Positions 34,421-42,494 of a DNA stretch of 64,000 bases are shown in pieces. A model generated the notes under the pieces. The model was not told the origin of the DNA. It saw nothing but the letters and a program-made list of their open reading frames with translations, and ran no database searches. Position 1 is the first letter of the stretch. Each line of letters starts with the position of its first letter. The position numbers were made by a program, and so were the translations under genes. Source of the DNA: JAOADN01 sp049323795 (lineage in GTDB: Bacteria > Pseudomonadota > Alphaproteobacteria > Rhodobacterales > Rhodobacteraceae); assembly GCA_049323795.1 (NCBI GenBank), contig JBMOOH010000020.1, positions 1 through 64,000 on the forward strand, read 5' to 3'.

Positions 34421-34524
34421 GCCCTGATCTCCTGGACCCCTCTCGTCCGCCCGGGACATGTCCCGGACCCCGCCGGCGCCCTTCTTCCGGACTTCCCCAT
34501 CGGGGCGAGGCTGTCAGAAGCCCG

Positions 34525-34539
34525 TTAACAAAGCCTCAG
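34525..34539. promoter_or_regulatory. Weak candidate CtrA site upstream of motA
   Basis: TTAA-CAAAGCC-TCAG in the 127-bp motA-motE gap has one perfect half-site and the right spacing. It might give motA and the genes after it an internal promoter. Confidence 0.22.
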
Positions 34540-34547
34540 CCCCTGCT

Positions 34548-35186
34548 TCAGCGCGACGGTGCGGCGGCATTCCGGCCCGCGAGCGTGAGACTGATCGCAT
34601 ACGCGGCTTCGGGCTTGAGCCCGGCCATGATCGCAGCCGCCGCATCGGGACGCATCCGCCCCAGGAACCCGGCCGCGAACTCGGGCGCCATCGCGGCAAA
34701 AAGGGCCGTTGCATCCTTTGGCTTCATGTTCTCGTAGACGGTGACGAGCCGAGCGACGTCCTCCTCCGCGGCGCCGTCGGCCTGTGCGATGGTCTTGGAC
34801 AGGGCGTCCTCGGCGGCCGTCAGCTCGGCGAGCCGCTTCTCGATGTCGGCCTGGACCTTCGCCAAGGCCCCTTCGCGCCGCGTGATCTCGGCCTCGCGCG
34901 CGGCCAGGCGTTCCTCCCGGCCGCGTACGGCCTCGAAGAGCGCGAGCGCCTCCCCGCTGCCGGCAGGGACCGGGCCGGCGGGTGCCGCCGGCGCCGGATC
35001 TGCCGCGGACTCCTGCGCCAGGGCAAGATTTGCGCCTGCGACGATGCGGATCCCGGCCGAGGCGACGAGGAGGAAGGCGACGACGTGCAGGACGCCCAGC
35101 CGCCCGCCCAGACGCCCGCCCGGACCGCGAGGCCGGAACGGAAAAGCGAATCCGCGGCGAGGCCCCGGCTTTTCCGCGTCTGTCAT
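34548..35186 (-). CDS. MotE-like flagellar motor-associated protein
   Basis: The 212-residue product has one membrane segment (about 27-47), a Pro/Ala linker, a coiled coil (about 80-130, ERLAAREAEITRREGALAKV) and a C-terminal MgtE-N-like domain (VYENMKPKDATALFAAMAPE, then MRPDAAAAIMAGLKPEAAY). This is the MotE layout described in rhizobia, where MotE is a periplasmic chaperone for MotC. No motC is in the window, so the role may differ. It overlaps the small upstream gene by 4 bp. Confidence 0.75.
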   Translation of the reverse strand: MTDAEKPGPRRGFAFPFRPRGPGGRLGGRLGVLHVVAFLLVASAGIRIVAGANLALAQESAADPAPAAPAGPVPAGSGEALALFEAVRGREERLAAREAEITRREGALAKVQADIEKRLAELTAAEDALSKTIAQADGAAEEDVARLVTVYENMKPKDATALFAAMAPEFAAGFLGRMRPDAAAAIMAGLKPEAAYAISLTLAGRNAAAPSR

Positions 35187-35542
35187 CCGGCCGCCTCCAC
35201 CGCCGGATGCCGGCGCCGGCGGAGGACGCGGAGTCGGGACTGCGTGACCGCTTCGGGATCCGGCAGGTCGTGCAGCGCCGCAAGGATCAGGTCCAGACGC
35301 TGGGCCGCGGCTTCGCCGCGGAGGGTCAGCGCGTCGAGCTTCGCTGCCGATTCCCCGGCGGCACCCCGGGCGCGGTCGAGCGCACCCGTCAGATCGTCCA
35401 CCTGGCGCGACAGGACGGCGATGGCACCGCCCATCCCGTTCTCGAGCGTCGCAAACCGCTTCAGGCGCCGCGACAGGACAAGGCAGTAGACCGCAGCGCC
35501 AAGGGCGCCGGCCCCGAGAAGGATGTCGGCTATGAAGTCCAT
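35183..35542 (-). CDS. Small membrane-anchored coiled-coil protein of the fliL operon
   Basis: The 119-residue product has one N-terminal membrane helix (MDFIADILLGAGALGAAVYC) and a long helix with heptads (VLSRQVDDLTGALDRARGA to LDLILAALHD). It lies eight bp after fliL and overlaps the motE-like gene. Size, layout and place recall alphaproteobacterial proteins such as the DUF6468/PflI flagellar-positioning group, but that match is a guess from layout, not sequence. Confidence 0.65.
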   Translation of the reverse strand: MDFIADILLGAGALGAAVYCLVLSRRLKRFATLENGMGGAIAVLSRQVDDLTGALDRARGAAGESAAKLDALTLRGEAAAQRLDLILAALHDLPDPEAVTQSRLRVLRRRRHPAVEAAG

Positions 35543-35550
35543 GCCCTGCC

Positions 35551-36033
35551 TCAGTTGATGACGAATTCGGTGACGAGCACATCCCGGACGCGGTCGCCGC
35601 CGGCGACGAGCTGCACGCGGCGGGTGATCTGCGCACGCAGGCGGATGAGCGCGGAAGGTTCCTCGAATTCGCGCAGGTCCACCGCGCGGAGGTAGCTGTT
35701 CATCACGTCGAGCACGCGCGGAAGCAACTGGCGAACCTCTTCCTCGTATCCCTTCGCCACTTCAATCTGCGCCGAGAACCGGAGGTAGCGCCCACCGGCC
35801 CGTGGTCCGAGAGACAGGATCATCGGCTCGACGGCTACGAAGGCCACTTCGGGAAGGGGATCGAGCGCCTTCTCCCCGGGCTTGCCTCCGCCCGCCGCAA
35901 GGATCAGGCCGCTCCGGACGGCGTAGAAGCCGCCGGCGCCCAGGGCCAGCATCAGCAGGATGCCGACGAGCAGCGGCAGCTTGCCGCCCTTCTTCGTCGG
36001 CCGGGATTCCTCGGCTGGTGCTGCTTCCGCCAT
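35551..36033 (-). CDS. fliL: Flagellar basal-body-associated protein FliL
   Basis: FliL forms a ring around the stator and supports motor torque. The 160-residue product has a charged cytoplasmic N-terminus, one membrane segment (about 18-38) and the FliL domain: FVAVEPMILSLGPRAGGRYL, FSAQIEVAKGYEEEVRQLL, a central LPRVLDVMNSYLRAVDLREF, and a C-terminal VRDVLVTEFVIN. It is the first gene of the ten-gene minus operon and diverges from fliF. Confidence 0.93.
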   Translation of the reverse strand: MAEAAPAEESRPTKKGGKLPLLVGILLMLALGAGGFYAVRSGLILAAGGGKPGEKALDPLPEVAFVAVEPMILSLGPRAGGRYLRFSAQIEVAKGYEEEVRQLLPRVLDVMNSYLRAVDLREFEEPSALIRLRAQITRRVQLVAGGDRVRDVLVTEFVIN

Positions 36034-36078
36034 TCTGCGAGTCCCTGTTCCTCCTGTGCCGCTATAGCCGGAAGGGGG

Positions 36079-36093
36079 CTAACCCTTTCTTAA
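36079..36093. promoter_or_regulatory. Candidate CtrA site, fliL/fliF divergent region
   Basis: CTAA-CCCTTTC-TTAA matches TTAA-N7-TTAA at seven of eight positions with the right spacer, and the second half-site is followed by AC. It lies between the divergent fliL and fliF starts (46 and 62 bp away), so it could serve both operons. This is the best such match in the window. Confidence 0.55.
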
Positions 36094-36154
36094 ACGCGAT
36101 GCGGGAAAACCCTGATGCCGGGCAGGACGCCCGCGGGTAAGGGTTGTCCTTCCG

Positions 36155-37765
36155 ATGCAACAGGTTGCCGCGATCTGGCAGGGTCTCGATGCACGTCGGC
36201 GCATCATCGCGCTGGTCGCGGCCATCGGCACGTTCGCGGCCATTCTCGCACTCGCTTCGCTCACGTCCCGCCAGTCCATGGCGCTTCTCTATGCGGGTCT
36301 CGACGGCGCCAGCGCCGGTGAGGTGCTTTCCGCCCTCGACCAGCGCAGCGTCCTCTACGAGGTCCGCAACGATGCGATCTACGTCGAAGCGGGCCGCCGC
36401 GACGAGTTGCGCATGGCACTGGCCGGCGAGGGACTGCCAGCCACGGGGGGGGCGGGCTACGAAATTCTCGACGGTCTTTCCGGCTTTGGCACCACCGCGC
36501 AGATGTTCGATGCCGCCTACTGGCGTGCCAAGGAAGGGGAACTGGCCCGGACGATCGCAGCGAATCCCGTCATCCGGTCGGCTCGCGTCCATATCGCTCA
36601 GGGCGCAGCGCGCGGGTTGCGCCCCGGCTCTCCCCCGAAGGCATCGGTCACGGTCACGACGGCGGGCGGCGCGATTCCACGGACGCAGGCGAGCGCGCTG
36701 CGCTACCTCGTCGCCTCGGCGGTGGCCGGCATGTCGCCCGAGGACGTGGCGGTGATCGACGCCCGATACGGGCTCGTCCCTTCCGACAGCATGCCGGGGG
36801 TCGGAGGTTCGCCCGATGCCAGGGCGGAGGAGCTGCGCCAGAATGTCGAACGGCTGCTCGCGGCACGGGTCGGACCGGGTCGTGCGGTCGTCGAGGTCTC
36901 GGTCGAGCCGGTGACGGACCGCGAATCGATCACCGAAAGGACCTTCGACCCGAACGGCCGGGTGCCAATCTCCTCGGAGACCGAGGAGAAGAGCGGAACC
37001 GCCTCTGATCGGGGCCAGGGTGCCGTGACCGTCGCCTCCAATCTTCCCGAGGGCAACGCGCAGGGAAGCGGATCGACCTCGCAGAGCCAGAACAGCGAGA
37101 CGCGCGAGCGCATCAACTACGAGGTGTCGGAGAGAACCCGTGAGCTTCTCAAGTCGCCCGGCGCGATCCGGCGGCTTTCGGTGGCGGTTCTCGTCGACGG
37201 TGTCCGGCGGACCGACAGCAACGGAGCCGAGGTGCTCGAGCCCCGCCCGGACGCGGAACTGGCCGTGCTGCGGGATCTCGTGGCGTCGGCCGTCGGCTTC
37301 GACGAGTCGCGGGGCGACGTGGTCACGGTGAAGTCGATGCCGTTCGAGCCTCTTCCGACCGAGGGGACGGCGGCCGTGCCGGGCCTGCTGGCCGGTATCC
37401 GGATCGACGTGATGCAGATCGTTCAACTGGCCGTGCTTGCCTTGGTTGCGCTTGTCCTGGGACTCTTCGTCCTCCGTCCGATCCTGACCCGGTCGCCGGC
37501 GGCCGCGCTGCCGTCCCAGGCAGGGGCGCTTGCCCCGCCGCTGACGGGCGAGATCGACGACGGCAGTTTTGCCACCGGTCCGATAGACGTGGTGTCCGAC
37601 TTCCCCGCCCTGCCTCCCTTCGCCACGCCTCTTGCGGAGGCTGGCGGGGCGAAGGCCACCGACGAGGCGGTGATGCGGATGCGACGGCTGATCGAGGAGC
37701 GGCAGGACGAGGCCGTCTCGGTCCTGAGGACCTGGATGGGCGAGAGCGAGGGGGAGCGCGCGTGA
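36155..37765 (+). CDS. fliF: Flagellar MS-ring protein FliF
   Basis: FliF makes the MS-ring in the inner membrane. The 536-residue protein has two membrane segments, one at about 17-38 and one at about 420-440. Between them are the YscJ-type ring domains, with SMALLYAGLDGASAGEVLSA and YWRAKEGELARTIAANPVIR. The C-terminal region that normally binds FliG (MRRLIEERQDEAVSVLRTWM) is present. The ATG 36155 start gives MQQVAAIWQGLDARRR. It opens the fliF-fliH-fliN-fliP unit. Confidence 0.95.
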   Translation: MQQVAAIWQGLDARRRIIALVAAIGTFAAILALASLTSRQSMALLYAGLDGASAGEVLSALDQRSVLYEVRNDAIYVEAGRRDELRMALAGEGLPATGGAGYEILDGLSGFGTTAQMFDAAYWRAKEGELARTIAANPVIRSARVHIAQGAARGLRPGSPPKASVTVTTAGGAIPRTQASALRYLVASAVAGMSPEDVAVIDARYGLVPSDSMPGVGGSPDARAEELRQNVERLLAARVGPGRAVVEVSVEPVTDRESITERTFDPNGRVPISSETEEKSGTASDRGQGAVTVASNLPEGNAQGSGSTSQSQNSETRERINYEVSERTRELLKSPGAIRRLSVAVLVDGVRRTDSNGAEVLEPRPDAELAVLRDLVASAVGFDESRGDVVTVKSMPFEPLPTEGTAAVPGLLAGIRIDVMQIVQLAVLALVALVLGLFVLRPILTRSPAAALPSQAGALAPPLTGEIDDGSFATGPIDVVSDFPALPPFATPLAEAGGAKATDEAVMRMRRLIEERQDEAVSVLRTWMGESEGERA

Positions 37766-38361
37766 TGGCGTCCCGGCTGAGGCTCGAAACGTTCGAGGAG
37801 TCCGTGACGCGCCCCGCCGAGCCCGGCGATCCGTTGCACGAGGACGAAATGCGCAGTTCGGCCTACGAGCAGGGCTACACGGCCGGATGGGACGACGCGA
37901 TCGCGGCGCAGGAAAGCGACGGGCGGCGACTGCGCGAGGATCTCGCCCGGGCACTTTCCGACCTTTCCTTCACCTATCACGAAGCCCACGCCCATGTCCT
38001 CGGCGCGATCCGACCCCTTCTCCTCGACATGGTGCGCAAGGTGCTTCCCGTGATTGCCCACGAAAGTCTGGCCCCGATGCTCGTGGAGCAGATCCTTCCC
38101 GCAGCGCGGACGCTGGCCGGCGCGCCTGTCGAGATCGCCGTCGCGCCGGCCAGCCGGGCACGGGTCGAGGAGGCGCTGGGAAAGGCGCTTCCCATGCCGG
38201 TGGTCCTCACCGAGGACGACACCCTGAGCGAAGGCCAGGCCTTCTTCCGCTTCCCGGGAAACGAGTCGCGGATCGATCTCGACGGCGTGGTCGAAGCGAT
38301 ATCGGGGGTCGTGGCCGCCTTCTTCGATGCCGACCCAAAGGAGGAGCGCGCACGTGCCTGA
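37762..38361 (+). CDS. fliH: FliH-like export-ATPase regulator
   Basis: FliH holds FliI inactive and anchors it at the export gate. The 199-residue protein has the EQGYTAGWDDAIAAQESDG segment (GxxxG-like spacing) at about 36-54 and a helical C-terminal domain (LSFTYHEAHAHVLGAIRPLL, LVEQILPAARTLAGAPVEI). The frame opens at GTG 37762, overlapping fliF, with an ATG as the next codon; either may be used. Identity rests partly on its place between fliF and fliN. Confidence 0.75.
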   Translation: MMASRLRLETFEESVTRPAEPGDPLHEDEMRSSAYEQGYTAGWDDAIAAQESDGRRLREDLARALSDLSFTYHEAHAHVLGAIRPLLLDMVRKVLPVIAHESLAPMLVEQILPAARTLAGAPVEIAVAPASRARVEEALGKALPMPVVLTEDDTLSEGQAFFRFPGNESRIDLDGVVEAISGVVAAFFDADPKEERARA

Positions 38362-38638
38362 AAGCCTCAGGGACTTCGAGTCCAACCCCTTCGCGCAGGT
38401 GCCGATCGAGATCGTGGTCGTTGTCGGCCGGGCGAGGCCGGTCGTGCGCGACCTGCTTCGTCTTGCGCCCGAAACGGTGCTTCCGCTCGACCGGCGGGTC
38501 GAGGACCCTGTCGAACTCTACGTGGGCGACCGGCTCATTGCGAGGGGCGAACTGGTCGAGACCGAGGCGGAGGGGGCCGGACAGCTTGCCGTCCGCCTGA
38601 CCGAGGTTGCCGATCTCGCCAACGGGCTGTCGGCATGA
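38354..38638 (+). CDS. fliN: Flagellar motor switch protein FliN
   Basis: FliN is the lower part of the C-ring. The 94-residue product is a single SpoA domain: QVPIEIVVVVGRARPVVRDL, LLRLAPETVLPLDRRVEDPV and VELYVGDRLIARGELVE. I chose GTG 38354 because AAGGAGGAG lies 8 bases upstream; an ATG at 38327 is in frame but has no ribosome site. It overlaps fliH and fliP. No fliG or fliM is in the window. Confidence 0.92.
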   Translation: MPESLRDFESNPFAQVPIEIVVVVGRARPVVRDLLRLAPETVLPLDRRVEDPVELYVGDRLIARGELVETEAEGAGQLAVRLTEVADLANGLSA

Positions 38639-39879
38639 AGCGGCATCGTTCCGCAGCCGAACCGAACCCGGACACCGGCCGCGCCCGCGCCCCCGTTCCC
38701 GTTGACGCCCCGGTCCGCTACCGCGGCCGGACCGGGCCGCTGGCGCCGCTGGCCGGTGTTTCGCCTCACGGCCGGGACGGCAGGACCCCCGGGTGCCATG
38801 CAGCGGCCCTGTTCCTCCGGGAGACGGGCGCCCCGGATGCGCCCCGGACGGTGCCGGCGTCATGCCCGATTCCCAGCCTGCGCCCGCCCGCGACACCTGC
38901 GCCTGCGAGGTCACGGCCGCCGGAACCTGCAGCACCGCACCCTGCGGCGCCGGAACCGTGCCGTCCGGCTTCGCCCCCGGCCTTGCGACCGTCGATGAAA
39001 CGCCCGCCCGACGTCCGGGCGGAACCGCGGCGCCCTCCTGCCGGGTGTCCTGGTCTGCGGGACATCCTCTCGTGCCCGCCTCAACGGCGAGGTGCTCGGG
39101 CCATCCTCCGGCCGGTCCTCGCGGTGGCAGCGGCGGCGATGTTCGCCCTCGCTGCGTCGGCACCGCCCGGGCTGGCCCAGTCTGTTGCCGATATCGCTCC
39201 GGCCCTGCAGGGGTTCGGGACATCGGCGTTGCCCGCCAGCCTGACGGGCCAGTCGATCCTTCTGATCGCTGCCGTCACCGTGCTCAGCCTCGCGCCCGGG
39301 ATAGCGGTGATGGTCACCTGCTTTCCGTTCCTCGTCACCGTGCTTTCGATCCTGCGTCAGGCGCTGGGGTTGCCGCAGGCGCCCCCGAACACGCTCATCG
39401 TCTCGCTCGCCCTGTTCCTGACCTGGTATATCATGGAGCCTGTCTTTGCCGAGGCCTGGGCGCGGGGTGTTGTCCCGCTCATGGATGGAAGCCTCGACCT
39501 GCCCGCCGCAGCCGAGCGGGCCGTGGCCCCTTTCCGGGTCTTCATGGCAGGTCGGGCGGACCCCGGCACCGTGGAGCGGCTCGCCGCGCTGCGGCCCGCA
39601 GGGGCCGGCGCCACCCCTCCCTCCACGCCGGACGCCATTCCGCTCTCGGTGCTGGTTCCGGCCTTCATGCTGTCCGAGATGACCCGCGCCTTCCAGATCG
39701 GGTTCCTGATCTTTCTGCCGTTTCTGGTGATCGACCTCGTCGTGTCGGCAGTCCTGATGTCGATGGGCATGCTGATGGTGCCGCCGGCGGTGGTCGCGCT
39801 GCCCTTCAAGCTCGCCTTCTTCGTCCTGGCCGACGGCTGGACGCTGCTGTCCGAGGCGCTGGTGCGGAGCTACGTCTGA
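38635..39879 (+). CDS. fliP: Flagellar export gate protein FliP with a long N-terminal extension
   Basis: FliP is the core of the FliPQR gate. The family part begins at about residue 158 with a signal-like segment (LRPVLAVAAAAMFALAAS), then VTVLSLAPGIAVMVTCFPFL, SILRQALGLPQAPPNTLIVS and the C-terminal helices (RAFQIGFLIFLPFLVIDLVV, MGMLMVPPAVVALPFKLAFF). The full frame is 414 residues, about 160 longer than usual; the extension is Pro/Arg/Ala-rich. ATG 38635 overlaps the fliN stop. ATG 38995 is an internal alternative but has no ribosome site. Confidence 0.87.
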   Translation: MKRHRSAAEPNPDTGRARAPVPVDAPVRYRGRTGPLAPLAGVSPHGRDGRTPGCHAAALFLRETGAPDAPRTVPASCPIPSLRPPATPAPARSRPPEPAAPHPAAPEPCRPASPPALRPSMKRPPDVRAEPRRPPAGCPGLRDILSCPPQRRGARAILRPVLAVAAAAMFALAASAPPGLAQSVADIAPALQGFGTSALPASLTGQSILLIAAVTVLSLAPGIAVMVTCFPFLVTVLSILRQALGLPQAPPNTLIVSLALFLTWYIMEPVFAEAWARGVVPLMDGSLDLPAAAERAVAPFRVFMAGRADPGTVERLAALRPAGAGATPPSTPDAIPLSVLVPAFMLSEMTRAFQIGFLIFLPFLVIDLVVSAVLMSMGMLMVPPAVVALPFKLAFFVLADGWTLLSEALVRSYV

Positions 39880-39914
39880 AGGTCCGGCCGGATCTCGCGA
39901 TCCGGCCGCATGCG

Positions 39915-40604
39915 TCATTCCGCCTTCGGCGCCATCCGCGCGAGCAGGGCTTGCGCCGCGGACTGCTCGGCCAGCCGCTTCGACCGGGCGCAGGCGCGCT
40001 CGGCCTCGCCGGTCGCGAGCCGGACCTCGACGGTGAAGAGCGGCTCGTGGTCCGGACCATGGCGATCCACCTGCCGGTAGGCCGGCGGCTGTTGGCCCCG
40101 GGCCTGCGCCCATTCCTGCAGGGCGGTCTTTGCGTCGCGGGAATCGGCTTCCACCTTGCCGATCCTGTCGCCCCAGAGCCTCCGCACCAGCGACCGGGCG
40201 CGTTCGTAGCCCGCGTCGATGTAGACCGCGGCGATCACCGCTTCCATCGCGTCGGCGAGCAGTGCCTCCTTGCGGCGGCCGCCCGACATCATCTCGGACC
40301 GCCCAAGCTTCATCACGTCGCCGAGAGCCACCGAGCGCGCCACCTCGGCACAGACCTCGCGCCGGACGAGTGCATTGTAGCGCGGGGCGAGGTCGCCCTC
40401 GCGCGCGTCCGGATCGTCCTCCATCAGGACCTCGGCGATGACCAGCCCGAGGACGCGGTCCCCAAGGAACTCCAGCCGCTCGTTGTCGGGTCGGGTGGCG
40501 GACCCGAGCGAGCCGTGCGTGACGGCGGTGACAAGAAGCTCCGGCCGGGCGAACTCGTGGCCGATGCGGGCCGCGAAGGCCCGGAGTTCGGCGCCCTGCT
40601 TCAA
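39915..40604 (-). CDS. rnc: Ribonuclease III
   Basis: RNase III cuts double-stranded RNA in rRNA and mRNA processing. The 229-residue protein has the signature NERLEFLGDRVLGLVIAEVL (about 41-60), the second acidic cluster LLADAMEAVIAAVYIDAGYE, and a C-terminal double-stranded RNA-binding domain (DAKTALQEWAQARGQQPPAY). The likely start is TTG 40604, which overlaps the lepB stop (TTGA). The usual partner era is about 7 kb away. Confidence 0.95.
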   Translation of the reverse strand: MKQGAELRAFAARIGHEFARPELLVTAVTHGSLGSATRPDNERLEFLGDRVLGLVIAEVLMEDDPDAREGDLAPRYNALVRREVCAEVARSVALGDVMKLGRSEMMSGGRRKEALLADAMEAVIAAVYIDAGYERARSLVRRLWGDRIGKVEADSRDAKTALQEWAQARGQQPPAYRQVDRHGPDHEPLFTVEVRLATGEAERACARSKRLAEQSAAQALLARMAPKAE

Positions 40605-41398
40605 TCGATCGCCTTCAGGAAGCGGTCCGGGCGCCAGGTCCAGAAGAAGAAGAGCGACCGCCCCGCCGAGGAAAAGATCACCCTGTCGGCCCGCCCGATC
40701 AGGAACTCGGCGGGCACGAACCCTACCCCCCCGGCAGCGAGCGGCACACGGCTGTCCTGGCTGTTGTCGCGATTGTCGCCCATGAAGAAGTACTGCCCTT
40801 CGGGCACCGTATAGACAGGCGTGGTATCCATGTAGTTGCGCGCGGGCGGGGTGAACATCCCGATGTCCAGCACGTCGTGCGACACGCCTCCGGGCAGTGT
40901 CTCGATGTAGCGGTCGGACTGGCAGATGCCGCCGAATCCCACCGGAGCGTTCTTGCACGAAGGCGGCTGACGGTTCGGGCCCTGCGGTTCGTACACCTCT
41001 TCGAACACGCCCGCCGGCCGGAGCGGAACAAGCTCTCCGTTCAGGTAGAGGCGCCCCTCCTTCATCTGCACCGTGTCGCCCGGCAGCCCGATAAGGCGCT
41101 TGATGAAGTCCTGACCGTTGGACGGGTGACGGAACACGACCACGTCGCCGCGCTGCGGCTCTCCGCCCAGGATGCGGCCCTTGATCGGGCAGAGCGACCA
41201 CGGGCAGGAATACCTGGAATAGCCATAGGCCATCTTGTTGACGAACAGGAAATCGCCGATCAGGAGGGTGTCCTTCATCGATCCCGACGGAATGTAGAAG
41301 GGCTGGAAGAACAGGGTCCTGAAAACCCCCGCGATCAGCAGCGCATAAAGCACGGTCTTGATCGTCTCGGACGCGCCACCCGCTGCCGTCTTCGCCAT
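40601..41398 (-). CDS. lepB: Signal peptidase I
   Basis: LepB removes signal peptides at the inner membrane. The 265-residue protein has one N-terminal membrane helix (about 14-33), the catalytic serine S40 in IPSGSM, and the general base lysine K100 in FIKRLIGLPGDTV. Box E GDNRDNSQDSR is present near the C-terminus. An insert of about 50 residues in the middle contains two cysteines (SCKNAPVGFGGIC), a possible disulfide as in the E. coli enzyme. Coupled to rnc. Confidence 0.96.
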   Translation of the reverse strand: MAKTAAGGASETIKTVLYALLIAGVFRTLFFQPFYIPSGSMKDTLLIGDFLFVNKMAYGYSRYSCPWSLCPIKGRILGGEPQRGDVVVFRHPSNGQDFIKRLIGLPGDTVQMKEGRLYLNGELVPLRPAGVFEEVYEPQGPNRQPPSCKNAPVGFGGICQSDRYIETLPGGVSHDVLDIGMFTPPARNYMDTTPVYTVPEGQYFFMGDNRDNSQDSRVPLAAGGVGFVPAEFLIGRADRVIFSSAGRSLFFFWTWRPDRFLKAID

Positions 41399-41490
41399 GA
41401 CCCGTCCTTCTCACGATCCCTGCGTCCGCGCTTCATGATGGCGCGCTCGCACCCTGTCAAGCGACGCACGCCGCACCGGGCCGGTCGCAA

Positions 41491-41505
41491 TTAGCCGTCG
41501 GTTTA
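41491..41505 (+). promoter_or_regulatory. Candidate CtrA site upstream of motB
   Basis: TTAG-CCGTCGG-TTTA matches TTAA-N7-TTAA at six of eight positions, 35 bp before the motB ATG, in the divergent lepB/motB gap. Confidence 0.35.
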
Positions 41506-41540
41506 CTCCGGCGCGGTAATCAGGCTCCGGGTGAACGGAA

Positions 41541-42425
41541 ATGGCGGGTGGGATGGGCGCGCAGAAGAACGCGGCGCCAGTCATCATCAAGCGGAAGAAG
41601 ATCGTCGCCGGCGGCGGCCACCACGGGGGCGCGTGGAAGGTGGCCTACGCCGACTTCGTGACGGCCATGATGGCCTTCTTCCTGCTGATGTGGCTGCTGA
41701 ACGCGACGACCGAGAAGCAGAGGAAGGGCATCGCGGACTACTTCAGTCCGACGATTCCGCTGTCCCGGGTGTCGGGCGGCGGCGACGGCTTGTTCGGGGG
41801 CGAGAGCGTCTTTTCCGAGGATCAGATCGCCCAGAACGGAACCGGCGCCTCGAATCTGAAGCCGGCCGAGGAGCGTCAGGCCCGGGGCCAGACCGGCGTC
41901 GATCCGTCGCAGGACCCCGCCGCCGAGCGTTTCGATGCCGCGGCAGAGCGGATTGCCGGGGAACTCGCCGGCATGGGCGGCGAAAGCATGGCCATGCGCA
42001 ACGCCCTCCGGCACGTGACGACCCGCGTCACCGATGAGGGCCTGATCGTGGAACTGTTCGATCTCGAGGGCGAGCCGCTCTTCGTGGCTGACGGTGCCGA
42101 ACCGAGTCCCGTGACGAAACAGGCGGTGGAGATGGTCGCGCGCGTCTTCGCCCTGGCGGCGAATCCGGTCGCGGTGAACGGCCATGTCCGGGCCCGGCCC
42201 GACATCTTTCGTGTCAACCCGAACTGGACCCTGTCCGCGGACCGTGCCCAGCGCATCCGGGCGATGCTCGAGGAAGCGGGGCTCGACCCGGGCCGGAGCG
42301 CACGGGTGACCGGCTTCGGCGACCGCCGTCCGGCCCTGCCCAACCCCGCCGCAGCCGGAAACAACCGGATCGAGATCATCCTGCTCAGGTCGCTCGACCG
42401 GCTCGGGCGCCCCGTCCTGCGTTAG
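41541..42425 (+). CDS. motB: Flagellar motor stator protein MotB
   Basis: MotB is the peptidoglycan-anchored stator subunit. The 294-residue protein has a basic N-terminus (PVIIKRKKIVAGG), one membrane helix with the proton-binding aspartate D38 in YADFVTAMMAFFLLMWLLNA, and a C-terminal OmpA-like domain (VNGHVRARPDIFRVNPNWTL, SADRAQRIRAMLEEAGLDP, then VTGFGDRRPALPNPAAAGNN). It opens the motB-flgE-flgK-flgL-flgI series, 142 bp beyond lepB. Confidence 0.96.
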   Translation: MAGGMGAQKNAAPVIIKRKKIVAGGGHHGGAWKVAYADFVTAMMAFFLLMWLLNATTEKQRKGIADYFSPTIPLSRVSGGGDGLFGGESVFSEDQIAQNGTGASNLKPAEERQARGQTGVDPSQDPAAERFDAAAERIAGELAGMGGESMAMRNALRHVTTRVTDEGLIVELFDLEGEPLFVADGAEPSPVTKQAVEMVARVFALAANPVAVNGHVRARPDIFRVNPNWTLSADRAQRIRAMLEEAGLDPGRSARVTGFGDRRPALPNPAAAGNNRIEIILLRSLDRLGRPVLR

Positions 42426-42494
42426 GCCGATCTTAAACCCGGCACGTCATCTTCCGCCCCTGACAAGGAACCGGGCAGCAGAAAGGCGGCCAGA

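Noticed and set aside
36062..37954. A 630-codon minus-strand frame opposite fliF
   Set aside because: Antisense of fliF; composition typical of GC-rich shadows.
38766..39065. A minus-strand frame of 99 codons under the fliP extension
   Set aside because: Gly/Arg/Ala-rich, no ribosome site or similarity; plus-strand coupling of fliN and fliP explains the region better.
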